DNA of 35,491 bases. It comes from Bacteroidota bacterium. GTDB lineage: Bacteria > Bacteroidota > Bacteroidia > Bacteroidales > UBA4417. Shown piece after piece: positions 1 to 7,941 of the stretch. Under the pieces are notes generated by a model. The model was not told the origin of the DNA and did not search any database. It saw only the letters and a program-made list of their open reading frames with translations. Within the stretch, counting starts at the first letter, position 1, and each line of letters opens with the position of its first letter. The stretch is from NCBI GenBank assembly GCA_013376995.1, contig JACAAZ010000031.1:1-35491 (forward strand), in the 5' to 3' direction. The position numbers and the translations under genes are program-made.

Positions 1-360
<360 letters not shown>

Positions 361-444
361 AGTTGATCTTAAATGTCTCAAGAAATATTCTACTCTTTTC
401 AATTGAAAAGGGATATTCGCTACTGTGTGATTGACTTCAGTTTT

Positions 445-453
445 TCAAAGAAC
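445..453 (-). promoter_or_regulatory. boxA-like antitermination motif in rRNA leader
   Basis: GTTCTTTGA on the minus strand, in the rRNA leader after P1. It resembles the core of boxA (TGCTCTTTAACA), where NusB/NusE load onto rRNA transcripts. A near copy lies after P2 (615-623) and another ahead of tRNA-Asp (35438-35446). Inferred from similarity and position. Confidence 0.55.
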
Positions 454-553
454 GTTTGACTTATATGTTGCCGTTACCGGCTTAGTCATTCAAATTGCTT
501 TCAATCTTCCTTATTCAGTGGCCCGTTTTGGAACCGCTTCTTGAATTGGGACT

Positions 554-585
554 GCAAAGGTAAACTTCTTTTTTAATCCCGCAAC
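554..585 (-). promoter_or_regulatory. rRNA promoter P1 (proximal)
   Basis: The minus strand reads GTTG, 20 nt, TACCTTTG, matching the Bacteroidota -33/-7 consensus (TTTG, about 20 nt, TAnnTTTG). The predicted start lies near 547, leaving a leader of about 190 nt before 16S. Confidence 0.8.
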
Positions 586-614
586 ATTTTTTTAAAAAAA
601 ATGCTAACAATTTT

Positions 615-623
615 TTAAAGAAC
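615..623 (-). promoter_or_regulatory. boxA-like motif after rRNA P2
   Basis: GTTCTTTAA on the minus strand, about 25 nt downstream of the P2 -7 element. It is identical to the motif ahead of tRNA-Asp at the other end of the window, which supports a role on stable-RNA transcripts. Confidence 0.5.
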
Positions 624-647
624 GATTGTGTGTTTCAAATTGGGCTG

Positions 648-679
648 CAAAGGTAAAACGATGTTTTTAATTGACCAAA
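648..679 (-). promoter_or_regulatory. rRNA promoter P2 (distal)
   Basis: The minus strand reads TTTG, 20 nt, TACCTTTG, a full match to the Bacteroidota consensus with the same spacing and the same -7 octamer as P1, 94 nt downstream. Confidence 0.85.
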
Positions 680-906
680 TAATTCTGAAAAAAAATTGAG
701 ATTTATTTAAGCCTCTAATTTACAGTGTTTTTGGAGATGATCTTCTGAACATCCCGCTGTTCCTGACTTGCAAACCTTCAATGAACTTGTGCTGTAAAGC
801 GGGTGCAAAAGTATAAATTAATTTCATAGTTCCTACACTTTATTTAAAAAAAATATAAAAAAAGTTATTAGGGTTTGATAAACAGTGATTTGCAATCTGA
901 ATATTT

Positions 907-938
907 TTTAGCACCGCAATCATAATCTCGTATTTTTG
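907..938 (+). promoter_or_regulatory. promoter for the outer-membrane protein gene
   Basis: TATTTTTG (931-938) is an exact TAnnTTTG -7 box. TTTA lies 20 nt upstream at the -33 position, one mismatch. Expected transcription start is near 945, about 30 nt before the ATG at 976. Confidence 0.55.
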
Positions 939-975
939 TAGTTATTACTAATATTACTACCAATAAACCCATTCT

Positions 976-1557
976 ATGCACCTTACTTCCGATTTTTTCA
1001 ATTCTAAAGCTATCTGGTTGTCTGTCATTATTATAATGGCTTTTTCCGGACTTAAAGCCCAGGATCCTATTAATTTTAACGATAAACCTAAATTCTCCCT
1101 TAAAGACCATTTATTCTACGGGGGGAATCTGGGTTTACAGTTCGGTAATGTGACAATGGTTGACGTTTCACCTATGATTGGATATAAATTCAACCCCAAA
1201 TTCGGCATTGGATTCAGTCCTACCTATAAATATTATGGCTACAAAAACTATTACAGTGATAACTCAGACCTTAAAACCAATGTTTTTGGTGCAAGTATAT
1301 TTGGCCGGTATGTGATCTGGCAAAATGTTTTTGCTCATGCAGAATACGAATATCTTACCTATAAAACCAAGGATGACCAGTACCCTAGCATGAATTTACG
1401 AAGGGATTTTCAATCCGTCCTTGTTGGAGGTGGATACAGGGAAGCCATCTCCCAAAATGCATTTATGTACTTGCTTATCCTGATGAACCTGAATGAAACT
1501 ATCGATTCACCTTACTCAAATCCTGTTATTCGGGCCGGGTTCAGTATCGGATTTTAA
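976..1557 (+). CDS. putative outer-membrane beta-barrel protein
   Basis: A 193-residue protein of unknown specific function. A hydrophobic segment (about residues 13-22) followed by LKA-Q looks like a Sec signal peptide cleaved near residue 29. The mature part is rich in aromatic residues and Gly, with alternating short strands and turns, and ends in a hydrophobic/aromatic strand finishing in Phe (GFSIGF), as outer-membrane barrels recognised by BamA do. It fits the small OmpW/OMP_b-brl-like porin families common in Bacteroidota; the exact family cannot be named. It is transcribed alone, from a promoter at 907-938 to a hairpin terminator at 1588-1629. The start at 976 is about 30 nt after the predicted transcription start. 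Confidence 0.75.
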   Translation: MHLTSDFFNSKAIWLSVIIIMAFSGLKAQDPINFNDKPKFSLKDHLFYGGNLGLQFGNVTMVDVSPMIGYKFNPKFGIGFSPTYKYYGYKNYYSDNSDLKTNVFGASIFGRYVIWQNVFAHAEYEYLTYKTKDDQYPSMNLRRDFQSVLVGGGYREAISQNAFMYLLILMNLNETIDSPYSNPVIRAGFSIGF

Positions 1558-1587
1558 AAGTTCCTCTGTTATATATATTGTATATGC

Positions 1588-1629
1588 TAAATAAAAAGCC
1601 CCAATCAGCGATATGGGGCTTTTTATTTA
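1588..1629. terminator. bidirectional terminator between convergent genes
   Basis: A perfect 15-bp inverted repeat (left arm 1588-1602, right arm 1615-1629) with a 12-nt loop. The GCCCC/GGGGC core is flanked by A and T runs, so it can end transcription of both the plus-strand barrel gene and the minus-strand pepD. Confidence 0.88.
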
Positions 1630-1689
1630 ATGTTCTGATAATATTGGTAAAATATATATCAAGTGGATGCTCTGCATGTCCTGGGGCGT

Positions 1690-3153
1690 TTAATTGCCTT
1701 CGGGTATATTTCTGAGTACTTCCAGTGTGAGATCCCAAAACTTCCTTACAGTTGAAATAAGCAGACGTTCATCAGGCGAATGTGCTCCTTTAATGGTTGG
1801 GCCAAAGGAAATCATATCCATATCCGGATAGCACTCTCCAATCAATCCGCATTCAAGGCCAGCATGAATGGCCAGCACCTTTGGCTCGGTAGTAAAGAGC
1901 TTCTTATATGCTTCTCGTGTAATTTCAAGAACCTTGGATTTTGGATTAGGTGTCCATCCGGGATATCCGTCACTATGCACAATTTTGCCTCCGGCAAGCC
2001 TGAAAACACTTGCTACCATGCTCACAACATCATCTTTTCCACTCTCAGAGGAACTCCTCTGACTGGTTCCAATGATGATCTGTTTATCCGTGAACTTAAT
2101 GGAAGCAAGATTTGTAGATGTCTCAACGAAATTGGGGATATCTGCCGACATTGCTATGACTCCGTGTGGGCAAGCATAGATTGCATTAAGAAGCTTTTCC
2201 TGTGATGAAAGATCCATTACAAAGGATGGCATCTCCGCAGTCTGGTAACTAACTAGCAGATCCGGTTCGGTTGTCTTAAATTCAGCCTTTACTGTAAGGT
2301 TATATTCTTTCACATATTTGATGAAGTCCTGCTGGAAACGTTTAGGAACCATCACCGTTGCAAAGGCCTCCCGGGATATCGCATTCCGAAGATTCCCTCC
2401 TTCAAAGGACGAAATTCTCATTTCAAATTTATTCCCTGAATTCCATAGCAAGCGGTTGAGGATCTTATTGGCATTCCCCAATCCTTTATTGATATCATCT
2501 CCGGAATGGCCACCCTTAAGCCCTGTTACTTTAATCTGGAAACTGCTGCAGTCATAATTTACAGGGACTTTGGAATAACTGAAAGTTATTGTAGTGTCTT
2601 TTCCACCTGCACAACCAATGAATAATTCACCCTCATCTTCAGAATCAAGATTTAGCAATATCCTTCCTTTTAAAAACTCAGGTTTAAGACCATATGCTCC
2701 GGTTAATCCGGTTTCTTCATCAACTGTGAACAAGAATTCGAGGGGACCATGTATAATTGTATTATCCTCCATAATTGCAAGCTGAGCAGCAATACCAATA
2801 CCATCATCAGCTCCAAGTGTAGTGCCGGTTGCTTTGATCCATTCCCCGTCAAGACGTGGAACTATAGGATCCTTGTCAAAATCATGATAAACATCGGAAT
2901 TCTTCTCACAGACCATATCAATATGGCTCTGAAGAACTACTATAGCGAGATTTTCTTTTCCCATGGATGCCGGTTTCCGAACCAGGATATTGCCAGTTTC
3001 ATCCGTCAGGCATTCAAGGTTAAGCTTTTCTGCCACTTGTATAATATAAGCGGCAATAAGTTGTTCTTTTTTTGATGGTCGGGGGATCTTACAGATCTCT
3101 TCAAAATAGTTCCATACCAGCTCAGGGTAGAGCCCATTAAATGTCTTGCTCAT
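1690..3153 (-). CDS. pepD: Xaa-His dipeptidase (beta-alanyl-histidine dipeptidase, PepD, M20C)
   Basis: A cytoplasmic di-zinc M20 metallopeptidase that splits Xaa-His dipeptides such as carnosine. With the start at 3153 it has 487 residues, close to E. coli PepD (485). Metal ligands and catalytic residues are visible: SHIDM (H77, D79), LGADD (D116), DEETG (E146/E147), the LDSEDEG segment (about D170), and HAGLECG near the C-terminus. An in-frame ATG nine codons upstream (3180) exists, but a TATATTTG -7 box at 3178-3185 puts the transcription start near 3171, inside that extension, so 3153 is preferred. It ends convergent with the barrel gene at a shared terminator and has no clear operon partner. 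Confidence 0.93.
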   Translation of the reverse strand: MSKTFNGLYPELVWNYFEEICKIPRPSKKEQLIAAYIIQVAEKLNLECLTDETGNILVRKPASMGKENLAIVVLQSHIDMVCEKNSDVYHDFDKDPIVPRLDGEWIKATGTTLGADDGIGIAAQLAIMEDNTIIHGPLEFLFTVDEETGLTGAYGLKPEFLKGRILLNLDSEDEGELFIGCAGGKDTTITFSYSKVPVNYDCSSFQIKVTGLKGGHSGDDINKGLGNANKILNRLLWNSGNKFEMRISSFEGGNLRNAISREAFATVMVPKRFQQDFIKYVKEYNLTVKAEFKTTEPDLLVSYQTAEMPSFVMDLSSQEKLLNAIYACPHGVIAMSADIPNFVETSTNLASIKFTDKQIIIGTSQRSSSESGKDDVVSMVASVFRLAGGKIVHSDGYPGWTPNPKSKVLEITREAYKKLFTTEPKVLAIHAGLECGLIGECYPDMDMISFGPTIKGAHSPDERLLISTVRKFWDLTLEVLRNIPEGN

Positions 3154-3177
3154 AACAGGTCTTATATGATAATCGCA

Positions 3178-3185
3178 CAAATATA
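3178..3185 (-). promoter_or_regulatory. -7 element for pepD
   Basis: TATATTTG on the minus strand matches TAnnTTTG exactly, 25-32 nt ahead of the chosen ATG. No convincing TTTG is seen at the -33 position. Confidence 0.45.
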
Positions 3186-3304
3186 TGCGAATAATAATAA
3201 GAATTGTTGACCTTCAGGAAAAGTTTTTATATAGAAGAAATTGAATTTGATGGGTAGAATTACACCATATAGCAAGTCAGGCTAAAGGACAGTTTCTGAA
3301 AAAA

Positions 3305-3961
3305 TCAGGAATCCAGTTCTTTTAGGTTCATGATGGCTTCAAGCGGATTTTGGGCTGCAAAAACTGAATTACCTGCAACAAGCACATCAACTCCTGATTG
3401 AACTAGTTTCCTTGCATTGTTAAGGTCAACCCCTCCATCGACTTCAATGAGTGTGTTTGACTTGCATTGCTGAATCATTTCTTTGAGTTCAACGATCTTT
3501 TTGTAGGAGTTTTCAATGAATTTTTGTCCGCCATAACCAGGGTTAACAGTCATGACAAGTACTAAATCCAGGTCATTAAGAACTTCTTTCAGCAAATTGA
3601 CTGCCGTATGCGGGTTAATTGCTACCCCGGCCTTTATGCCCAATTCCTTAATAGCCTGGATTGATCGGTGGACATGAATTGAGGCTTCATAATGAAAACT
3701 GATGAGGTCGGCACCTGCATTTTTGAACTCCTGGAAATAACGTTCCGGCTGAACTATCATAAGGTGAACATCCAGAGGCTTGGTCGAGAGTTTCTTTATG
3801 GTTTTGATTATATGAAATCCAAAAGAGATGTTGGGAACAAACACACCATCCATTACATCAACATGTATCCAGTCGGCATCGCTTTGGTTTAGCATTTGGA
3901 TTTCTTGTCCCAGCTTGCCAAAATCAGCTGTCAGGATGGATGGGGCTAACAGGTGTTTCAT
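3305..3961 (-). CDS. rpe: ribulose-phosphate 3-epimerase
   Basis: Interconverts D-ribulose 5-phosphate and D-xylulose 5-phosphate in the pentose phosphate pathway. The 218 residues match the usual length of this TIM barrel. Family motifs are present in order: LAPSILTADFGKLG at the N-terminus, the HVDVMDGVFVPN metal/catalytic segment, DVHLMI, the VNPGYGGQKF phosphate-gripping loop, and EVDGGV with VAGNSVF at the C-terminal phosphate site. It lies downstream of rpoD, but a terminator (4009-4034) and a -7 box (TACCTTTG, 4002-4009) separate them, so it probably has its own promoter. Confidence 0.96.
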   Translation of the reverse strand: MKHLLAPSILTADFGKLGQEIQMLNQSDADWIHVDVMDGVFVPNISFGFHIIKTIKKLSTKPLDVHLMIVQPERYFQEFKNAGADLISFHYEASIHVHRSIQAIKELGIKAGVAINPHTAVNLLKEVLNDLDLVLVMTVNPGYGGQKFIENSYKKIVELKEMIQQCKSNTLIEVDGGVDLNNARKLVQSGVDVLVAGNSVFAAQNPLEAIMNLKELDS

Positions 3962-4001
3962 GAGGTGAAAATCTGATCAGTATAATTCGAATCTTATAAA
4001 A

Positions 4002-4009
4002 CAAAGGTA
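4002..4009 (-). promoter_or_regulatory. -7 element for rpe
   Basis: TACCTTTG on the minus strand, the same octamer as in both rRNA promoters, about 40 nt ahead of the rpe ATG. No good -33 box is seen; that region is occupied by the rpoD terminator hairpin. Confidence 0.5.
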
Positions 4010-4034
4010 AAAAAAAGAGCGGATGATGATCCGC
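4009..4034 (-). terminator. terminator of rpoD
   Basis: Hairpin GCGGAT-4 nt-ATCCGC (4019-4034), followed on the minus strand by a run of T (A run at 4009-4016). It starts 10 nt after the rpoD stop codon. Confidence 0.8.
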
Positions 4035-4043
4035 CCTTAATTT

Positions 4044-4907
4044 TTAACCGAGATAGGTCTTCAGGATTTTAGAACGGGAGGTGTGTTTCAGTCTCCGGAT
4101 TGCTTTTTCTTTAATTTGTCTTACCCTTTCACGGGTGAGGTCAAATTTTTCTCCGATTTCTTCCAGGGTCAGCGGATGACTGCCATTAAGGCCAAAATAC
4201 AATTTGATAACATCTGCTTCACGTGGAGTAAGGGTGCTGATAGCGCGGTCAATCTCCTTGCGAAGTGATTCATAAAGGAGACCAGTTTCCGGTGTTGGGC
4301 CGTCATCACTCCGGAGAACATCATACATGGTATTGTCTTCATCTTGCACCAACGGGGCATCCATAGAAACATGGCGGCCTGAATTGCGCATGGATTCCTT
4401 TACTTCATTTTCGCTGATCTCGAGTAAACCGGCTATTTCGTCGCTGTTAGGTTCACGTTCGTATTGTTGTTCCAACTTGGCATATGCCTTATTGATCTTG
4501 TTTATGGCTCCGATCTTATTCAGGGGAAGCCTGACAATACGCGACTGTTCTGCTAATGCCTGGAGAATGGACTGACGGATCCACCATACTGCATAGGAAA
4601 TGAATTTGAAACCGCGGGTTTCATCAAACCGCTGGGCGGCTTTGATCAGTCCAAGATTTCCCTCATTAATAAGATCAGGGAGGCTGAGACCCTGGTTCTG
4701 GTATTGCTTTGAAACGGAAACAACGAAACGAAGATTCGCTTTTGTAAGTTTTTCGAGAGCAGCACGGTCACCCTGCTTAATACGCTGGGCAAGCCTTACT
4801 TCTTCTTCAGCGGTAATGAGCTCTACTTTTCCAATTTCCTGCAGATACTTGTCTAGAGATGCAGTTTCACGGTTAGTGACCTGCTTGGTGATTTTGAGTT
4901 GCCTCAT
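4044..4907 (-). CDS. rpoD: primary sigma factor, short Bacteroidota type
   Basis: Principal sigma-70 subunit directing RNA polymerase to housekeeping promoters. At 287 residues it is far shorter than E. coli RpoD (613): region 1.1 and the non-conserved insert are absent, as is typical of Bacteroidota. Region 1.2 starts near residue 15 ([10 protein letters not shown]). Region 2 carries the core-binding [12 protein letters not shown] and [18 protein letters not shown] segments, with [15 protein letters not shown] for -10 recognition. Region 3 follows. Region 4.2 ends with the LTLEEIG...[18 protein letters not shown] helix-turn-helix. This factor would recognise the TTTG/TAnnTTTG promoters found across the window. 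It is flanked by terminators on both sides; no consensus promoter was spotted in the short upstream gap. Confidence 0.96.
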   Translation of the reverse strand: MRQLKITKQVTNRETASLDKYLQEIGKVELITAEEEVRLAQRIKQGDRAALEKLTKANLRFVVSVSKQYQNQGLSLPDLINEGNLGLIKAAQRFDETRGFKFISYAVWWIRQSILQALAEQSRIVRLPLNKIGAINKINKAYAKLEQQYEREPNSDEIAGLLEISENEVKESMRNSGRHVSMDAPLVQDEDNTMYDVLRSDDGPTPETGLLYESLRKEIDRAISTLTPREADVIKLYFGLNGSHPLTLEEIGEKFDLTRERVRQIKEKAIRRLKHTSRSKILKTYLG

Positions 4908-4973
4908 AATTTTATATTGGGTTGATGGCGTTGATGTTTACGAAAAAATGGAGGGTGAGGTTTCAAAAAAGGC

Positions 4974-5020
4974 AAAAAAAAGAGCTTTTATGTTTAACAT
5001 AAGTTAAAACACAAAAGCTC
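4974..5020 (-). terminator. terminator of pnp
   Basis: A long imperfect hairpin between pnp and rpoD: GAGCTTTT at 4982-4989 pairs with AAAAGCTC at 5013-5020. The stem continues inward through TGTTT-AAC with one mismatch and one bulge. A T run follows on the minus strand (A run at 4974-4981). Confidence 0.85.
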
Positions 5021-5026
5021 AATTAA

Positions 5027-7180
5027 TTACTGATTGCCTGTGGATCCGCCCGGTTCATCCTGGGCTGGACGGGGAAGTAAAACTTTACGGGATAATTTCA
5101 ATTTTCCGGTTTTACTGTCAACCTCTATCAGTTTAACATCAATCTTATCACCAACCTTCAGCACAGATTCAACATCCTTCAGGCGGCGCCATTCAATTTC
5201 CGAAATATGAAGCAATCCGTCTTTACCTGGTAAAATTTCTACAAAGGCACCAAAAGTAGTGATTGTTTTCACTGTTCCGTTGTATACTTCACCTACTTCA
5301 GGTATTGCAACAATTCCCTTGATGCGGGCTTTCACTGCATCGATGGAATCCTTGTTATTTGAAACAATGTCAATGATTCCGAATTCACCAACTTCTTCGA
5401 TAACGATGGTAGAACCGGTTTCACGCTGCATTTCCTGTATCACTTTTCCACCAGGGCCTATAACGGCTCCAATAAATTCACGCGGAATGGTGATCTTGAC
5501 AATACGTGGTACATGTGGCTTGTAATCTTCACGGGGAGTGGTAATGGTCTTGGCCAGTTCTCCCAGTATATGAATACGTCCGCGGCGAGCCTGGTCAAGG
5601 GCCTCCCTGAGTATTTCGAACGAAAGTCCATCAACCTTGATATCCATCTGGCAGGCTGTGATACCATCGCTGGTGCCGGTTACCTTGAAATCCATGTCAC
5701 CCAGGTGATCTTCATCGCCGAGGATGTCAGAGAGAATAGCATATTTTTTGGTTTTGCTGTCAGTAATCAAACCCATAGCAATCCCGGAAACAGGTTTGCG
5801 GAGTTTTACACCGGCATCCATAAGTGCGAGTGTTCCGGCACAAACGGTAGCCATAGATGATGATCCGTTTGACTCGAGGATATCGGAAACGATACGAACG
5901 GTATAGGGATTATCTTCCTTGCTTGGCATCATACCTTTAAGTGCGCGCAATGCAAGGTTTCCATGCCCGATTTCGCGGCGGCCGGTTCCTGTTATACGTT
6001 TTACCTCACCTGTTGAGAAAGGAGGAAAGTTATAATGAAGAATGAAGTCGATTTTTTCTTCGATCATTGCTCCGTCAATCATTTGTTCGTCAAGTTTGGT
6101 TCCCAGGGTAACCGTTGTGAGTGATTGTGTTTCACCGCGGGTGAATATTGCCGAACCATGTGCCATTGGCAGGTAATCAACTTCCGACCAGATCGGGCGG
6201 ATCTCATCCAGCTTACGGCCATCGAGGCGGCGACGGGCATCCAGGACCATGTTGCGCATGGCCTCCTTTTCCACGTCATGGTAATACCTGCTGATAAGGG
6301 GAGCTTTTGCAGCCTGGTCTTCTTCTGACAGGGTAGCTTTAAATTCTTCCTTAATGGCTTCAAATGCCTCGCTTCTTGCATGTTTTGGTTGCCCTGACAT
6401 GGCTACAGCCAGGATCTTGTCATAGGTAAACTCCCTTATAGTTGTACGAAGTTCATCGTCATTCTTCTCATGGCAATACTCGCGCTTTGGACTTGATTTT
6501 TCAACAATAGCAGCCAGTTCTTCAACGGCCTTGCACTGTATTTTGATATGGTCGTGAGCAAAACTGATCGCATCGATCATATCCTGTTCAGAAACTTCTT
6601 TCATTTCGCCTTCAACCATCACGATATCTTTAGCAGATGCAGCGACGATAAGGTCGATATCAGCAGATGCGATATCACTGGTATTTGGATTGATGATAAA
6701 TTTTCCGTCAACACGAACTACACGTGATTCGGAAATTGGGCCGTTGAAGGGAATGTTGCTAACGGCAAGTGCGCTCGAAGCTGCCAGGCAGGCAAGAGCA
6801 TCAGGCAGTACCTGTGCATCAGCGGAGATCAAAGTAATGATCACCTGTACTTCAGCATGAAAATCATCTGGGAACAATGGACGCAGGGCGCGGTCCACCA
6901 ATCGGGATATTAAAATTTCGTGGTCCGATGGACGGGCTTCCCTTTTGAAGAAGCCACCCGGGAAACGGCCTGCTGCTGCATATTTTTCCCTGTATTCAAC
7001 GGACAATGGCATAAAATCAACATTTTCGGCGGCTTCTTTTTTTGCCACCACAGTAGCGAGAAGCATAGTGTCGCCCATGCGGACAACCACTGATCCATCT
7101 GCCTGCTTGGCGAGTTTGCCGGTTTCTATGGAAACTACGCGGCCATCGCCAATGTCGAAGGTTTTTACAATTCCTTCCAT
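5027..7180 (-). CDS. pnp: polynucleotide phosphorylase (PNPase)
   Basis: A phosphate-dependent 3'-to-5' exoribonuclease and part of the RNA degradation machinery. The 717 residues match the usual bacterial length of about 700-720. There are two RNase PH-like halves joined by a helical linker. The second half holds [32 protein letters not shown] and [11 protein letters not shown] (D489 and D495 align with the Mg2+ ligands D486 and D492 of E. coli PNPase). A KH domain follows (about 558-620, [12 protein letters not shown]), then an S1 domain (about 628-697, [15 protein letters not shown]). It lies downstream of rpsO as in many bacteria, but an rpsO terminator lies between them. The leader contains a composite inverted repeat (7238-7272). 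Confidence 0.98.
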   Translation of the reverse strand: MEGIVKTFDIGDGRVVSIETGKLAKQADGSVVVRMGDTMLLATVVAKKEAAENVDFMPLSVEYREKYAAAGRFPGGFFKREARPSDHEILISRLVDRALRPLFPDDFHAEVQVIITLISADAQVLPDALACLAASSALAVSNIPFNGPISESRVVRVDGKFIINPNTSDIASADIDLIVAASAKDIVMVEGEMKEVSEQDMIDAISFAHDHIKIQCKAVEELAAIVEKSSPKREYCHEKNDDELRTTIREFTYDKILAVAMSGQPKHARSEAFEAIKEEFKATLSEEDQAAKAPLISRYYHDVEKEAMRNMVLDARRRLDGRKLDEIRPIWSEVDYLPMAHGSAIFTRGETQSLTTVTLGTKLDEQMIDGAMIEEKIDFILHYNFPPFSTGEVKRITGTGRREIGHGNLALRALKGMMPSKEDNPYTVRIVSDILESNGSSSMATVCAGTLALMDAGVKLRKPVSGIAMGLITDSKTKKYAILSDILGDEDHLGDMDFKVTGTSDGITACQMDIKVDGLSFEILREALDQARRGRIHILGELAKTITTPREDYKPHVPRIVKITIPREFIGAVIGPGGKVIQEMQRETGSTIVIEEVGEFGIIDIVSNNKDSIDAVKARIKGIVAIPEVGEVYNGTVKTITTFGAFVEILPGKDGLLHISEIEWRRLKDVESVLKVGDKIDVKLIEVDSKTGKLKLSRKVLLPRPAQDEPGGSTGNQ

Positions 7181-7237
7181 AATTAATTACCTCTTTCTTT
7201 CTTTAATAAGACATATAATGCTGTTTACGGATACACC

Positions 7238-7272
7238 GGAAGTTAGTTGACAGCACAACAAAACAAACTTCC
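7238..7272 (-). promoter_or_regulatory. inverted repeat in the pnp upstream region
   Basis: GGAAGTT (7238-7244) and AACTTCC (7266-7272) are perfect complements, with a nested GTTG/CAAC pair between them. It lies 58-92 nt upstream of the pnp start. It could be a leader hairpin, as used for PNPase autoregulation in E. coli via RNase III, or an operator. No function can be read from sequence alone. Confidence 0.4.
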
Positions 7273-7287
7273 TGTTCAGGTTAATAC

Positions 7288-7316
7288 AAAAAAAGGCAAT
7301 TGAAAAATTGCCTTTC
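7288..7316 (-). terminator. terminator of rpsO
   Basis: A perfect 10-bp stem (7292-7301 with 7307-7316) and a 5-nt loop, followed on the minus strand by a T run (A run at 7288-7294). It begins 30 nt after the rpsO stop codon. Confidence 0.85.
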
Positions 7317-7345
7317 CTTGAATATATTGTAATTGCTCAATATCG

Positions 7346-7615
7346 TTACTTACGGATGCTGAGTTTGCTGATAATCGCACGGTAACGTTCAATTTCTTTC
7401 TTCTTCAGATAATCCAGCAGCTTACGACGTTTACCAACAAGCCTGACCAAAGAACGTTGGGTAGCAAGATCCTTCTTGTTGATTTTAAGGTGCTCGGTAA
7501 GGTGCTTGATACGATAGGTAAAGAGCGCGATCTGACCTTCTGCTGAACCAGTGTCAGCATCGGATGCGCCGTTTTCCTTGAAAATATCCTTCTTGATTTC
7601 AGGCGTTAAATACAT
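7346..7615 (-). CDS. rpsO: 30S ribosomal protein S15
   Basis: A small-subunit protein that binds the central domain of 16S rRNA and nucleates platform assembly. The 89 residues match the standard length. The conserved DTGSAEGQIALFTYRI (about residues 21-36), HLKINKKDL and the RSLVRLVGKRRKLLDYL RNA-binding segment are all present. It has its own promoter (-7 at 7661-7668) and terminator (7288-7316), and precedes pnp in the same direction, a widespread bacterial order. Confidence 0.98.
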   Translation of the reverse strand: MYLTPEIKKDIFKENGASDADTGSAEGQIALFTYRIKHLTEHLKINKKDLATQRSLVRLVGKRRKLLDYLKKKEIERYRAIISKLSIRK

Positions 7616-7660
7616 ATGTGTAAGACTGTTAGTTTACTTGGGATTTCAATTTTCGGGCTG

Positions 7661-7668
7661 CAAAATTA
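7661..7668 (-). promoter_or_regulatory. -7 element for rpsO
   Basis: TAATTTTG on the minus strand matches TAnnTTTG. The predicted start near 7654 gives a leader of about 40 nt. The -33 position reads CTTT, a poor match. A second TACTTTTG (7742-7749) lies further upstream and may be an additional start. Confidence 0.5.
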
Positions 7669-7941
7669 GTACTTTTCAGGTAAAGAAAAAAGTTTTCCTC
7701 AATTTTTTTACATGATCATCGTAAATGCATGTATTACAGCACAAAAGTAAATAAAAAACCAAAACAGAAGATGTTAAATTATTGCCTTTTCTTTAACAAA
7801 ACACATTAAATGATGTAACTTTAGACAAAAAGGTATTCTGAGCATCGAATAATTGAGAAGCGATATGTCTTGTTTAATGAAAAATATAATTGGTTAAACA
7901 AATTGTTTATTTTATTTGTTTCTATCTTATCTAAAGTATCC
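7669..7941. other. divergent intergenic region between rpsO and crtI
   Basis: AT-rich and without a credible gene. On the plus strand TAACTTTA (7816-7823), with TTTA 20 nt upstream, is a two-mismatch promoter candidate for the carotenoid operon. No operator-like palindrome was recognised. An in-frame ATG at 7870 would add 24 residues to CrtI, ahead of its FAD-binding motif. Confidence 0.4.

Larger units (their letters stand above)
361..867 (-). promoter_or_regulatory. rRNA operon leader and upstream promoter region
   Basis: This 500-base stretch has no credible gene. Read on the minus strand it holds two well-formed promoters (554-585 and 648-679), each followed by a boxA-like GTTCTTTRA motif (445-453 and 615-623). 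A third, weaker -7 match (TACTTTTG, 805-812) lies upstream without a clear -33 element. A perfect 16-base palindrome lies in the leader at 395-410 and could be part of a processing stem. The tandem arrangement fits a strongly expressed rRNA operon. Confidence 0.8.

Noticed and set aside
395-410. Perfect 16-base palindrome CTTTTCAATTGAAAAG in the rRNA leader
   Set aside because: It could be part of an RNase III processing stem, but the complementary 3' side of 16S is outside the window, so no function can be supported.
805-812. TACTTTTG on the minus strand as a third rRNA promoter
   Set aside because: The -7 box fits, but no TTTG-like -33 element lies at 18-22 nt spacing and no boxA-like motif follows, so it was not called as a separate promoter.
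1780-2205. A long open frame of 141 codons opposite pepD
   Set aside because: It is antisense to strongly conserved dipeptidase coding sequence, shows no domain, and has no promoter.
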